A stretch of 64,000 bases of DNA from Caenimonas aquaedulcis (GTDB lineage: Bacteria; Pseudomonadota; Gammaproteobacteria; Burkholderiales; Burkholderiaceae_C), in NCBI RefSeq assembly GCF_015831345.1, contig NZ_JADWYS010000001.1, positions 3,252,618 through 3,316,617 on the forward strand, given 5' to 3'. The notes under the pieces were generated by a model. It did no database searches. It was not told the origin of the DNA and was given only the letters and a program-made list of their open reading frames with translations. The position numbers and the translations under genes are program-made. Shown here one piece after another: positions 47,951 through 55,896 of the stretch (within the stretch, counting starts at the first letter, position 1; every line of letters starts with the position of its first letter).

Positions 47951-49027
47951 ACCTGCTGCGTTCGTGTTGCGCGCGAACGTGACCACATGGTCCACCTCCG
48001 CGCGGATGCCGATCCATTCGCCGATCTTGTGGTCATGGTGGCTGGGCACGTGCGCGAGGACGGTCTGCCCGCCGGCCAGCCGCAGCGTGTAGAGGAACTC
48101 GGAACCGCGGAAGGCCTTGCGCACGATCTCGGCCTTCACCGGCGCGTCGTCATCGTGGACGATGTCGTCGGCGCGCAGCAGCACGTCGCAGGCGCCCGAC
48201 TCGAAGGCGGTCGGCAGCGGACACTCCGCGACGTCGGCGAGATCGCCGAGGGGCGTCTGGACGATCACCTGCTCGCCTTCCTCGCGCAAGGTCGCGGGTG
48301 CGAAGACGCCGTGGCCGATGAAGTCCGCGACGAAGCGCGTCGCGGGCCGGTGATAGAGCGTGTACGCGTCGTCCCACTGGTGCAGCTTGCCCTCGTGCAT
48401 CACGCCGATCACGTCTCCCGTGGCGAAGGCCTCGAGCTGGTCGTGCGTGACGAAGAGCGCGGTGGCGGTCGCCGCCTTGAGGATCGCGCGGATTTCATGG
48501 GCCAGGCGTTCGCGCAGGTCCACGTCGAGGTTGGAGAAGGGCTCGTCGAGCAGCAGCAATTGCGGTTGCGGCGCCAGCGCCCGCGCCAGCGCGACTCGCT
48601 GTTGCTGGCCGCCGGAGAGTTCGTGCGGGTGCCGCCGCTCGATGCCGCCGAGGCCCACGAGTTCCAGCACCTCCGCCACGCGGGCCGCGCGTTGTGCCCG
48701 GGGCAGGTGATGGATGCCGAAGCCGACGTTGTGGCCGACGTCGAGATGCGGAAAGAGCGCGTAGTCCTGGAAGACCATGCCGATACGCCGCGATTCCGGA
48801 GGCACATGGAGCGAGGCGCTGCCCACGACCTGGCCGCCGATGCGCACTTCGCCCGATGCGACGGGCTCCAGGCCCGCCACGGCACGAAGCAGGGTCGTCT
48901 TGCCGCAGCCCGAGGGCCCGATCAGCACGCCGATGTCGCCCGCGCGCAGCCCGAACGACACCTGGTCGACGGCCGGGCGGTCCCGGCCCGGATAACGAAC
49001 ACGCAGCTGCGAGACCTCGACGAACAT
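47936..49027 (-). CDS. ABC transporter ATP-binding protein, FbpC (ferric iron) type
   Basis: A 363-residue ATPase. Walker A is IGPSGCGKTTLLRAVAG, the Q-loop is MVFQDYALFPHLDVGHNVGFG, the signature LSGGQQQRVALARAL, Walker B LLLLDEPFSNLD, and the switch His is in LFVTHDQLEAF. A C-terminal TOBE-like domain follows (about 240-360). The QDYALFPHL plus TOBE pattern is of the Fe3+/polyamine/sulfate class. It is divergent from the permease gene, 44 bp apart. No periplasmic iron-binding protein gene lies next to it. Confidence 0.9.
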   Translation of the reverse strand: MFVEVSQLRVRYPGRDRPAVDQVSFGLRAGDIGVLIGPSGCGKTTLLRAVAGLEPVASGEVRIGGQVVGSASLHVPPESRRIGMVFQDYALFPHLDVGHNVGFGIHHLPRAQRAARVAEVLELVGLGGIERRHPHELSGGQQQRVALARALAPQPQLLLLDEPFSNLDVDLRERLAHEIRAILKAATATALFVTHDQLEAFATGDVIGVMHEGKLHQWDDAYTLYHRPATRFVADFIGHGVFAPATLREEGEQVIVQTPLGDLADVAECPLPTAFESGACDVLLRADDIVHDDDAPVKAEIVRKAFRGSEFLYTLRLAGGQTVLAHVPSHHDHKIGEWIGIRAEVDHVVTFARNTNAAGSGPA

Positions 49028-49071
49028 GCATCCATTCTAGGGTGCACGATTGGCATGCCTACAATTTGGGC

Positions 49072-50685
49072 ATGCTCGTGCGCCGGCTCCAAGACCTTGC
49101 CCTGTTGCTGCTGGCCTCGCTGCTCGTGCTGCCGGTGGCGGCGGTGCTCGTGTCGTGGCTGCAATGGGATGCGGCCAGCGCGCAGATCCTGCGCGAGATG
49201 GCGGGCACGGTTCTTCCCGGTTACGCGTGGACCAGCCTCGTGCTCTGCGTGGCGGTCGGGGCCGGCGTCGCGGTGGTGGGCGGCGGCGCGGCAGCGGCGG
49301 TGACGCTGTTCGATTTCCCGGGCCGCCGCCTCTTCGAGTGGGCCCTGTTGCTGCCGCTCGCGATGCCTGCCTACGTGGTGGCCTATGCGTACACCGACTA
49401 CCTGCAGTTCAGCGGGCCGCTGCAATCGTGGCTGCGCGCGACCTTCGGATTGCAGGGCCGCGTGCTGCCGGAGGTGCGCAGCCTTGGAGGTGCGGCCCTG
49501 GTGTTCGTCTTTTCTCTCTATCCCTACGTGTACCTGCTGGCACGCACCGCATTGGGCGAGCGTGCCGGGCACCTGATGGAGGCGGCGCGGCTGTTGGGGG
49601 CGCCGCTGCGCCGCCGGTTGCGCTCGGTGGCGTTTCCGCTCGCACGCCCCGCCATCGCGGCGGGCGTGGCGCTCGCGCTCATGGAAACGCTGGCGGACTT
49701 CGGCGTCTCCAGCTACTTCGGCATCCAGACCTTCACCACGGGCATCTACAAGGCCTGGCTGTCGATGGACAACCGCATCGCGGCGGCGCAACTGGCCACC
49801 GTGCTGCTGGTGGTCGTGGCGACGTTGCTGGGCCTGGAGCGGCGCGCCCAGCAGCGCATGCGCTTTGCCGGCGGCCGGGGCGCGCGCGTCGGGTCTGCGG
49901 AAGCGCAGCCGATGCGCCTGCGCGGCCGGCATGCGGCGGCGGCATTCGCGCTGTGCACGGTGCCCGTGCTGCTCGGCTTCGTGCTGCCGGTGCTCTTCAT
50001 GTTGCGGCCGCTGGCGGCCGAGTGGACGGTGCTGCCCTGGGACCGCTTCCTGCAGTGGTCCTTCAACAGTGTGCGGCTGGGTGCGATCAGCGCCGCGCTC
50101 GCCGTGGCTGCCGCGTTGCTCATGGCGTTCAGCCTGCGCCGCGCGCCCGGGGCGGTCACGCAAGGCGTCGTGCGGCTCGCCTCCTTGGGATACGCGGTGC
50201 CCGGCGCGGTGATCGTCGTGGGGTTGTTGCTGCCCACCGGCTGGCTGCAGCAGGTCGCGCCGACTTCCGGCGCGGGCGCGTGGGTCACGGCCACCGTGCT
50301 CGGCGTCGTGTGGGCGTACCTCGTGCGCTTCGTGTCGGTGGCGCTGCAATCGGTGCAAAGCGGCTACACGCGCATCCCGGCGAGCGTCGACGACAGCGCG
50401 CGCATGCTCGGCGCCGCAGGCTTCGGGCTGCTGGGGCGCGTGCACTGGCCGCTGCTGCGGCGCTCCGTGCTCGCGGCGGGTTTGCTGGTCTTCGTCGACG
50501 TGATGAAGGAACTGCCGGCGACCCTGGTGCTGCGGCCCTTCGATTCGGACACGCTCGCGGTGGTCGCCTACCAGCTCGCGCGCGACGAACGCCTGGGGGA
50601 GGCGGCCTTGCCCTCGCTCGCGCTCGTGCTGGTGGGGCTGATCCCGGTGATGCTCCTGAGCCGCGCGCTGCGGACGCGCAGCTAG
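49072..50685 (+). CDS. ABC transporter permease, FbpB (ferric iron) type
   Basis: A 537-residue permease made of two fused halves with about twelve hydrophobic helices. EAA-type loops that contact the ATPase appear in each half: MEAARLLGAPLRRRLRSVAFPLARPAI and VDDSARMLGAAGFGLLGRVHWPLLRRS. The segments METLADFGVSSYFGIQTFTTGIYKAW and VDVMKELPATLVLRPFDSDTLA are typical of FbpB iron permeases. ATG 49072 starts at the first helix. It pairs with the divergent ATPase gene. The solute receptor must be encoded elsewhere. Confidence 0.92.
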   Translation: MLVRRLQDLALLLLASLLVLPVAAVLVSWLQWDAASAQILREMAGTVLPGYAWTSLVLCVAVGAGVAVVGGGAAAAVTLFDFPGRRLFEWALLLPLAMPAYVVAYAYTDYLQFSGPLQSWLRATFGLQGRVLPEVRSLGGAALVFVFSLYPYVYLLARTALGERAGHLMEAARLLGAPLRRRLRSVAFPLARPAIAAGVALALMETLADFGVSSYFGIQTFTTGIYKAWLSMDNRIAAAQLATVLLVVVATLLGLERRAQQRMRFAGGRGARVGSAEAQPMRLRGRHAAAAFALCTVPVLLGFVLPVLFMLRPLAAEWTVLPWDRFLQWSFNSVRLGAISAALAVAAALLMAFSLRRAPGAVTQGVVRLASLGYAVPGAVIVVGLLLPTGWLQQVAPTSGAGAWVTATVLGVVWAYLVRFVSVALQSVQSGYTRIPASVDDSARMLGAAGFGLLGRVHWPLLRRSVLAAGLLVFVDVMKELPATLVLRPFDSDTLAVVAYQLARDERLGEAALPSLALVLVGLIPVMLLSRALRTRS

Positions 50686-50689
50686 CGGG

Positions 50690-50923
50690 TCACAGGTCGT
50701 CGGCCGGGTCCGGCCGCGAGGAGGCGGCTTTCCGAAAAACGACTTCGCCGGTGGGTACGTGCACCACGCGGATTTCCTGGCCGCAGGGGCTGGTGACGCT
50801 CTTGGCGGCCATCGCCACGGCCAGCGACTGGTCGCTGAAGAAGTATTGTCGCAAGCCCTGGACCGGCAGCAGCCGGGCTGCAATGGGATGACTGCTCTCG
50901 ACGCGGAAGTCTGCGGACGTCAT
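50690..50923 (-). CDS. Small conserved-looking hypothetical protein
   Basis: A 77-residue protein starting at ATG 50923 (MTSADFRVESSHP). It contains LLPVQGLRQYFFSDQSLAVAMAAKS and RVVHVPTGEVVFRKAASS, with no helix long enough to cross a membrane and no signal peptide. A longer frame to 51124 reads through non-coding-looking sequence and is rejected. It is convergent with the permease gene, four bases away. I recognise no domain and propose no function. Confidence 0.6.
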   Translation of the reverse strand: MTSADFRVESSHPIAARLLPVQGLRQYFFSDQSLAVAMAAKSVTSPCGQEIRVVHVPTGEVVFRKAASSRPDPADDL

Positions 50924-51096
50924 GGGGAACCTCGCTTCTTGTCTCGCTCTTTTTGCTTTCGATTCGCACTGCCTGATCAGCCATCGTAGTCGCGGGATTT
51001 GACATTGCAGTGACGCCCTTGCAATGCGCGCGTGACAGCTGTAACCGGGTGCGTGGCACCAATTTACGGAACGGGCGGGGAGAAGCTGTAGGACGA

Positions 51097-51129
51097 CACC
51101 CACAAAAAATGTAGGGTGCCCCAACGGGG
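51097..51129 (-). terminator. Possible terminator of tRNA-Arg
   Basis: In the reverse direction, CCCCGTTGGGG (51129-51119) is followed by CACCC-T-ACA-TTTTT-TGT-GGGTG, a bulged hairpin holding a T-tract (51118-51097). It begins 6 bases after the tRNA CCA end. Otherwise the 50924-51134 gap shows no gene. Confidence 0.35.
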
Positions 51130-51134
51130 AAGTT

Positions 51135-51209
51135 TGGTACCACCGACAGGAATCGAACCTGTATCTAGCGCTTAGGAGGCGCTCGTTCTATCCATTGAAC
51201 TACGGCGGC
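51135..51209 (-). tRNA. tRNA-Arg (CCT)
   Basis: The reverse strand forms a 75-nt cloverleaf. The acceptor GCCGCCG pairs with CGGTGGT, the D-arm is GTTC/GAAC, the anticodon stem-loop contains CCTCCTAAG with anticodon CCT (reads AGG), and the T-arm contains GGTTCGATTCC. CCA is encoded. It sits between the VWA gene and the small hypothetical gene. No integrase or duplicated 3' end indicates an inserted element here. Confidence 0.93.
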
Positions 51210-51239
51210 GAGCGCGCCATTGTAAAGGGGGGTGGAGGG

Positions 51240-52430
51240 CTACTTCGACAGCAGCCGCATCGCTTCCTCGAGCCCCTTGATAGTGAGCGGATACATACGC
51301 TGGTTCATCAGCTGCTGGATGACGCTGATGCTCTGGCGGTATTGCCAGACGCCCTGGGGCTCGGGGTTGATCCAGGCGAACTTCGGGAAGGCGTTGGTCA
51401 GGCGCTGGATCCACTCCGCGCCGGCTTCCTCGTTGTTGTACTCCACGCTGCCGCCCGGCTGCAGGATCTCGTAGGGGCTCATCGTCGCGTCGCCCACGAA
51501 GATCAGCTTGTAGTCCTTGTTGTACTTGCGGATGATGTCCCAGGTCGCGAACTTCTCGGAAAAGCGGCGCCGGTTGTTCTTCCACATGAAGTCGTACACG
51601 CAGTTGTGGAAGTAATAGAACTCCAGGTGCTTGAACTCCGCCTTCGCCGCGGAGAACATTTCCTCCACGCGGTGGATGTGCTCGTCCATCGTGCCGCCGA
51701 CGTCCATCAGCAGCAGGATCTTCACGTTGTTGTGGCGCTCGGGGACCATCTTGATGTCCAGCCAGCCGGCGTTCGCGGCAGTGGAGCGGATGGTGTCGTC
51801 CAGGTCCAGCTCGTCGGCCGAGCCTTCGCGCGCGAACTTGCGCAGGCGCCGCAAGGCGACCTTGATGTTGCGCGTGCCGAGCTCCTGGCTGTCGTCGTAA
51901 TCCTTGTAGGCGCGCTGGTCCCAGACCTTCACCGCGCTCTTGTTGCGGCCCTTGTCCTGGCCGATGCGGATGCCCTGCGGATTGAAGCCGTACGCGCCGA
52001 AGGGCGAGGTGCCGCCGGTGCCGATCATCTTGCTGCCGCCCTCGTGGCGGTCCTTCTGTTCCTCGAAGCGCTTCTTCAGCGTTTCCATGAGCTCGTCCCA
52101 GCCCATCTTCTCGATCTTGGCTTTCTCCTCGGGCGAGAGTTCGAGCTCGAGGTTCTTGCGCAGCCATTCGAGCGGCACGTCCTTCGTGAAGTCGGCCACC
52201 ATCTCCACGCCCTTGAAGTAGGCGGCGAAAGCGCGGTCGAACTTGTCGTAATGCTTCTCGTCCTTCACGAGCGCGGTGCGCGAGAGGTAGTAGAAGTCGT
52301 CCATGCTGTACGCGCCGTCGCTCTCAGGCCCGACGACGCCGGCCTGCAGCGCCTCGACGAGGGTGAGGTACTCCTTCACCGAGACGGGCAGCTTGGCGCT
52401 GCGCAACGTGTAGAAGAAATCGATCAGCAT
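51240..52430 (-). CDS. VWA-domain protein, CoxE-like
   Basis: A 396-residue cytoplasmic protein. An N-terminal helical half starts MLIDFFYTLRSAKLPVSVKEYL. A basic, Gly-rich middle follows (about 110-190, GGTSPFGAYGFNPQG). The C-terminal von Willebrand A fold begins VKILLLMDVGGTMDEHI; its MIDAS motif is DxGGT instead of the usual DxSxS. The LIFVGDATMSPYE and PEPQGVWQYRQS segments are typical of CoxE-type partners of MoxR AAA ATPases. The matching ATPase gene lies 1.7 kb upstream on the same strand, separated by three unrelated small genes. The complex assembled by this pair is unknown. Confidence 0.9.
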   Translation of the reverse strand: MLIDFFYTLRSAKLPVSVKEYLTLVEALQAGVVGPESDGAYSMDDFYYLSRTALVKDEKHYDKFDRAFAAYFKGVEMVADFTKDVPLEWLRKNLELELSPEEKAKIEKMGWDELMETLKKRFEEQKDRHEGGSKMIGTGGTSPFGAYGFNPQGIRIGQDKGRNKSAVKVWDQRAYKDYDDSQELGTRNIKVALRRLRKFAREGSADELDLDDTIRSTAANAGWLDIKMVPERHNNVKILLLMDVGGTMDEHIHRVEEMFSAAKAEFKHLEFYYFHNCVYDFMWKNNRRRFSEKFATWDIIRKYNKDYKLIFVGDATMSPYEILQPGGSVEYNNEEAGAEWIQRLTNAFPKFAWINPEPQGVWQYRQSISVIQQLMNQRMYPLTIKGLEEAMRLLSK

Positions 52431-52437
52431 GGTGTGC

Positions 52438-53352
52438 CTACGAGGGGACGGTTTCCATTATCGGCGCCGACTGCTTCCCACGCACGAAGATCGTCCCGTG
52501 GCGCCGGGCGTAGGCGATCAAGGCGGCCGAGGCGATGACGCTGATCAGCACGGCCACGACGGACGCCTCGGCGCCGAAGCTGCCCCCGGACAGCCAGTCC
52601 GGGCCGGGGCGGGTGGAGACGAGAAAACCTTTCTCGCCGTTGCCCGAGACGGGAATCCCGAAGAGGGTGCCCTGCGAGAAGTTCCACGCCATGTGGATGC
52701 CCATCACGAGCGGCAGCGAGCGCGTCACGTGGTAGGCCAGTCCCAGCAACGCGCCCGCTTCGATCGCGATCGCCACGGAACTCCATACCGTGGCGCCGGG
52801 ATTCATGATGTGAACGCCGCCGAAGAAGAGCGCCGAGACCAGGACGGCGGGCCAGGTGCCCAGGCCCTCCTCGGTGATGCGGAACAGCACCCCGCGAAAC
52901 ACGATTTCCTCGGCGATGGCGGTGCCCAGTCCGGCCAGGAGCAGGGGACGGACCCATTCCACCTCCGGGTTGGTGCCGGTCACCACGTAGCTGCCCACCA
53001 GCCAGAGCACCGCGACGACGCTGCTGATGAAGAGCAGTCCCGCGGCCAGGCCGATGGCCCCGTCGGGGATGACCTTGCGCCAGGCGATTTCGACGGGCCG
53101 CCGCTTCTCGATCACGTAGACGAGGAAGAGGTAGGCGCCCAGGAACGGGACCAGCTGCCGCAGGAAATACGATATGCGGCGCGCCATCACCGGCGCGCTC
53201 TTCTGGTCCAGCCCGAGCGCGGCGACGCCCAGGCTCATGAGGAACAGGATCGCCGCGGCGAGCAGGGCGAAGATCACGATGCGCGCCAGGGGCGAGTAGA
53301 GGGCGCGGCGCTTCCATTTCGGCGCGTCGGCGGGTGTCCGGTACGCAAGCAT
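52438..53352 (-). CDS. CPBP-family intramembrane metalloprotease
   Basis: A 304-residue polytopic membrane protein of the CAAX-protease/bacteriocin-processing (ABI) family. Diagnostic motifs are the Glu-Glu-x3-Arg in AIAEEIVFRGVLF, a His after a Phe in SALFFGGVHIMNPG, and HxxxN in GIHMAWNFSQG, which together form the buried metal site. About seven hydrophobic segments are visible. It begins 85 bases before the VWA start region, ending 7 bases upstream of that gene. Its substrate is unknown, and family members may act on prenylated or membrane proteins. Confidence 0.9.
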   Translation of the reverse strand: MLAYRTPADAPKWKRRALYSPLARIVIFALLAAAILFLMSLGVAALGLDQKSAPVMARRISYFLRQLVPFLGAYLFLVYVIEKRRPVEIAWRKVIPDGAIGLAAGLLFISSVVAVLWLVGSYVVTGTNPEVEWVRPLLLAGLGTAIAEEIVFRGVLFRITEEGLGTWPAVLVSALFFGGVHIMNPGATVWSSVAIAIEAGALLGLAYHVTRSLPLVMGIHMAWNFSQGTLFGIPVSGNGEKGFLVSTRPGPDWLSGGSFGAEASVVAVLISVIASAALIAYARRHGTIFVRGKQSAPIMETVPS

Positions 53353-53355
53353 GGG

Positions 53356-53949
53356 TCAGCGCGGCCTGGCAAGCTGGTAATTCAGATGGGCCTTCACCTC
53401 GGGCCACTCGCCGGCGGTGAGGCTGTACATCACGGTGTCGCGCACCGTGCCGTCGCGGCGCGGCGCGTGGTGGCGCAGCACGCCGTCCTTCTTCGCGCCG
53501 AGCCGCTCGATCGCGCGCTGGCTCGCGAAGTTGTAGTTGTCGGTGCGCCAGCCCACGAGCTTCGCGCCCAGGGTCTCGAAGGCATGCGCCATCAGCAGCA
53601 GCTTGCAGCTCGTGTTCACGTGGCTGCGCTGCCAGCGCTTGCCGTACCAGGTGTAGCCGATCTCCAGGCGCTCGATCGGCGTGACGATGTCGTGGTAGCG
53701 CGTGGTGCCCGCGATGGTGCCGCTCGCGAGGTCGCGCACGACGAAGGGCAGCATGTGGCCGTCTTCCTGCCCCTTGAGCGCGGCGGCCACGTAAGCCTGC
53801 GCCTCGCCCGGCGCCGGGACGGAAGTGATGCGCAGGTTCCAGAGCTCGCCGTCGCGCGCCGCGGCCTCGAGCGCCTCCACGTGGCCGGGCGACATCGGCT
53901 CCAGCCGCACCAGCGGCGATTCGAGGGTGCAGGGTTGCGGCTTTTTCAT
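53356..53949 (-). CDS. GNAT-family N-acetyltransferase (RimJ/RimL-like)
   Basis: A 197-residue acetyltransferase. The pattern LVRLEPMSPGHVEALEAAARDGELW starts the domain. IGYTWYGKRWQRSHVNTSCKLLLM and LGAKLVGWRTDNYNFASQRAIERLGAKKDGVLR form the acetyl-CoA and acceptor region of the RimJ/RimL group. The ATG at 53949 (MKKPQP) overlaps the upstream small gene stop by four bases. It stops four bases before the CPBP gene starts. The acceptor (protein N-terminus or small amine) is not predictable. Confidence 0.9.
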   Translation of the reverse strand: MKKPQPCTLESPLVRLEPMSPGHVEALEAAARDGELWNLRITSVPAPGEAQAYVAAALKGQEDGHMLPFVVRDLASGTIAGTTRYHDIVTPIERLEIGYTWYGKRWQRSHVNTSCKLLLMAHAFETLGAKLVGWRTDNYNFASQRAIERLGAKKDGVLRHHAPRRDGTVRDTVMYSLTAGEWPEVKAHLNYQLARPR

Positions 53950-54167
53950 CCGGAACGGTCCTTCCTTCGCGATGCGCGCCAGCGGCGCGCAAGTTGCACG
54001 CCGGCCCCGCCGCCGATCCCGCACAGGACGAGGCCGACGATGGCCCTGTCGCCCGCGGCCAGGGGATTGAAGCCGAAGAAGTCGCTCACCGCGTAGGCGA
54101 TGAGCGCGCCGGTGACGAACCCGATCGCATCGGTCAGGCCTTCGGCCAGCAGCGGGTGCATCGCCAC
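53946..54167 (-). CDS. Small glycine-rich membrane protein, unknown
   Basis: A 73-residue protein with two hydrophobic helices (AIGFVTGALIAYAVSDFFGF and AIVGLVLCGIGGGAGVQLA) and a basic C-terminus (RRWRASRRKDR). ATG 54167 or the ATG two codons later may start it. Its stop overlaps the GNAT start by four bases, and its start is one base from the AAA ATPase stop, so it is embedded in a compact operon. I recognise no family. Confidence 0.75.
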   Translation of the reverse strand: MAMHPLLAEGLTDAIGFVTGALIAYAVSDFFGFNPLAAGDRAIVGLVLCGIGGGAGVQLARRWRASRRKDRSG

Positions 54168-54168
54168 G

Positions 54169-55011
54169 TCAGCGGTTGTGGCGCTGCATGAAGACGAGCT
54201 TCTCGAAGAGCGTCACGTCCTGTTCGTTCTTCAGCAGCGCGCCGACGAGCGGCGGCACCGCGACCTTGTCGTCCTTGCTTTGCAGCGCTTCCAGCGGGAT
54301 ATCTTCCGCGACGAGCAGCTTGAGCCAGTCGAGGAGTTCGCTGGTGGATGGCTTCTTCTTCAGGCCGGGCAGGTTGCGCACGTCGTAGAAGGTCTTCATC
54401 GCCGAGGTGAGCAGCTCCTTCTTGAGGCCGGGGAAGTGCACGTCGACGATCTGCTTCATCGTGTCGGCGTCGGGGAACTTGATGTAGTGGAAGAAGCAGC
54501 GGCGCAGGAAGGCGTCCGGCAGTTCCTTCTCGTTGTTGGACGTGATGAACACGAGCGGCCGATGCTTCGCCCGCACGAGTTCGCGCGTCTCGTACACGTA
54601 GAACTCCATGCGGTCGAGCTCGCGCAGCAGGTCGTTGGGGAACTCGATGTCGGCCTTGTCGATCTCGTCGATCAGGAGCGCGACGGGCTGCTCCGAGGTG
54701 AAGGCCTGCCAAAGCACGCCCTTCACGATGTAGTTGTGGATGTCCTTCACCTTTTCGTCGCCGAGCTGCGAATCGCGCAGGCGGCTCACCGCGTCGTACT
54801 CGTACAGGCCCTGCTGCGCCTTGGTGGTGGACTTGATGTGCCACTGCAGGAGCGGCACGCCCAGCGCCTGGGCCACTTCCTCGGCCAGCATGGTCTTGCC
54901 GGTGCCGGGTTCGCCCTTGACGAGCAGGGGACGCTTGAGGGTGATGGCCGCGTTGACCGCCAGCATCAGGTCTTGCGTGGCGACGTAGTTCTGTGAGCCT
55001 TGGAACTTCAT
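54169..55011 (-). CDS. MoxR-type AAA+ ATPase (CoxD-like)
   Basis: A 280-residue AAA+ ATPase. Walker A is LVKGEPGTGKTMLAEEVA, and Walker B is ALLIDEIDKADIEFPNDLLREL, with sensor 1 in LVFITSNNEKELPDAFLRRC and sensor 2 near AVPPLVGALLK. This is the MoxR/CoxD subgroup that works with VWA proteins to remodel or activate partner complexes. The VWA partner lies downstream. It is the first gene of the reverse-strand cluster and divergent from the cytochrome gene (89-bp intergenic). Confidence 0.93.
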   Translation of the reverse strand: MKFQGSQNYVATQDLMLAVNAAITLKRPLLVKGEPGTGKTMLAEEVAQALGVPLLQWHIKSTTKAQQGLYEYDAVSRLRDSQLGDEKVKDIHNYIVKGVLWQAFTSEQPVALLIDEIDKADIEFPNDLLRELDRMEFYVYETRELVRAKHRPLVFITSNNEKELPDAFLRRCFFHYIKFPDADTMKQIVDVHFPGLKKELLTSAMKTFYDVRNLPGLKKKPSTSELLDWLKLLVAEDIPLEALQSKDDKVAVPPLVGALLKNEQDVTLFEKLVFMQRHNR

Positions 55012-55045
55012 GGGGTGCTGCGGTGAATGCGCGGATGGCGCCGGA

Positions 55046-55051
55046 TATAAT
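55046..55051 (+). promoter_or_regulatory. Candidate -10 element for the cytochrome gene
   Basis: TATAAT lies 50 bases before the cytochrome ATG, in the divergent region. A weak -35-like GTGAAT is 17 bases upstream (55023-55028). The perfect -10 is striking in this GC-rich DNA, but the -35 is poor. Confidence 0.4.
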
Positions 55052-55100
55052 CGAAGGTTGATCCGAGATCAGATACTTTCCTTGTGATTGTGCGCGCAAA

Positions 55101-55832
55101 ATGAACAAGTTGTTGACCACGCTTTTCGCCCTGGCTGTCGCTTCCGTGACCGGCCTGGCCCTGGCCCAGGCGCCCGCCGCCGCACCGGCGGCATCGGCTG
55201 CCGCGGCGGCCCCCGCGGCTTCGGCGAAGGCCGCCGCCCCCGCGCCGATGGGCGCCAAGTCGCTGGAAGCCAAGACGGCCATGTGCTTCGGCTGCCACAA
55301 CATCAAGGGCTACCAGGCGAGCTTCCCCGAAGTCCACAAGGTCCCGATGATCGCGGGCCAGAGCGCCAAGTACATCGTCTCGGCGCTCAAGGCGTACAAG
55401 GCCGGCGACCGCAAGCACCCGACCATGCGCGGCATCGCGACCACGCTGTCCGAGCAGGACATGAACGACATCGCGGCTTTCTACGAGGGCCTCGGCTCGG
55501 ACGGCGCCAAGCTGCCGGAGGCGGCGAGCAAGTCGCCCGACCCTCAGGTGGCCGCCCTCCTGCAAAAGGCTGCCTGCGTCTCCTGCCACGGATCGAACTT
55601 CTCCAAGCCGATCGACGTGTACCCGAAGATCGCCGGCCAGCATCCGGATTACCTTTTCGTCGCGCTGAAGGCGTACAAGGCCGATGCGAACCGCGCCGTG
55701 GGGCGCAGCAACGGCGTCATGGGCGCGATCGCCAAGCAGTTCTCCAACGACGAGCTGAAAGCGCTCGCCAAGTACGTCGGCTCGCTGGACGGCGAACTGA
55801 AGGTGGTGCCCGAGCATCGCTTCAGGCACTAG
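55101..55832 (+). CDS. Di-heme c-type cytochrome (c4-like)
   Basis: A 243-residue periplasmic electron carrier. A signal peptide ends near residue 22 (ALAVASVTGLALAQ). An Ala/Pro-rich spacer of about 30 residues follows. Heme motifs are Cys62-x-x-Cys65-His66 (MCFGCHN) and Cys159-x-x-Cys162-His163 (ACVSCHGS). The two halves are similar, each with a downstream Met and Ala-x-Tyr segment (SALKAYKAGDRKHPTMRG, VALKAYKADANRAVGR), consistent with a duplicated c4 fold. A terminator hairpin follows the stop. Confidence 0.93.
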   Translation: MNKLLTTLFALAVASVTGLALAQAPAAAPAASAAAAAPAASAKAAAPAPMGAKSLEAKTAMCFGCHNIKGYQASFPEVHKVPMIAGQSAKYIVSALKAYKAGDRKHPTMRGIATTLSEQDMNDIAAFYEGLGSDGAKLPEAASKSPDPQVAALLQKAACVSCHGSNFSKPIDVYPKIAGQHPDYLFVALKAYKADANRAVGRSNGVMGAIAKQFSNDELKALAKYVGSLDGELKVVPEHRFRH

Positions 55833-55850
55833 GCTCTCGCAACCACGAAG

Positions 55851-55878
55851 AAAAAGGCCCGCATCGCGGGCCTTTTTT
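55851..55878. terminator. Rho-independent terminator, likely bidirectional
   Basis: AAAAAGGCCCGC (55851-55862), loop ATC, GCGGGCCTTTTT (55866-55877) form a perfect 12-bp stem with a T-run. It serves the cytochrome gene and, reading the other way, the convergent pcaG. Confidence 0.9.
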
Positions 55879-55896
55879 CATGCGTGCGCTTCCGGC

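Noticed and set aside
49028..49071. Fur box between the divergent ABC genes
   Set aside because: No sequence close to the GATAATGATAATCATTATC consensus was found in the 44 bp.
50924..51124. N-terminal extension of the 77-residue hypothetical protein
   Set aside because: The added residues are Cys/Arg-rich and unlike the rest, and the region holds the tRNA-Arg terminator-like hairpin.
51135..51209. tRNA-Arg as an integration site for a mobile element
   Set aside because: No integrase, no repeated tRNA 3' end and no composition change on either side.
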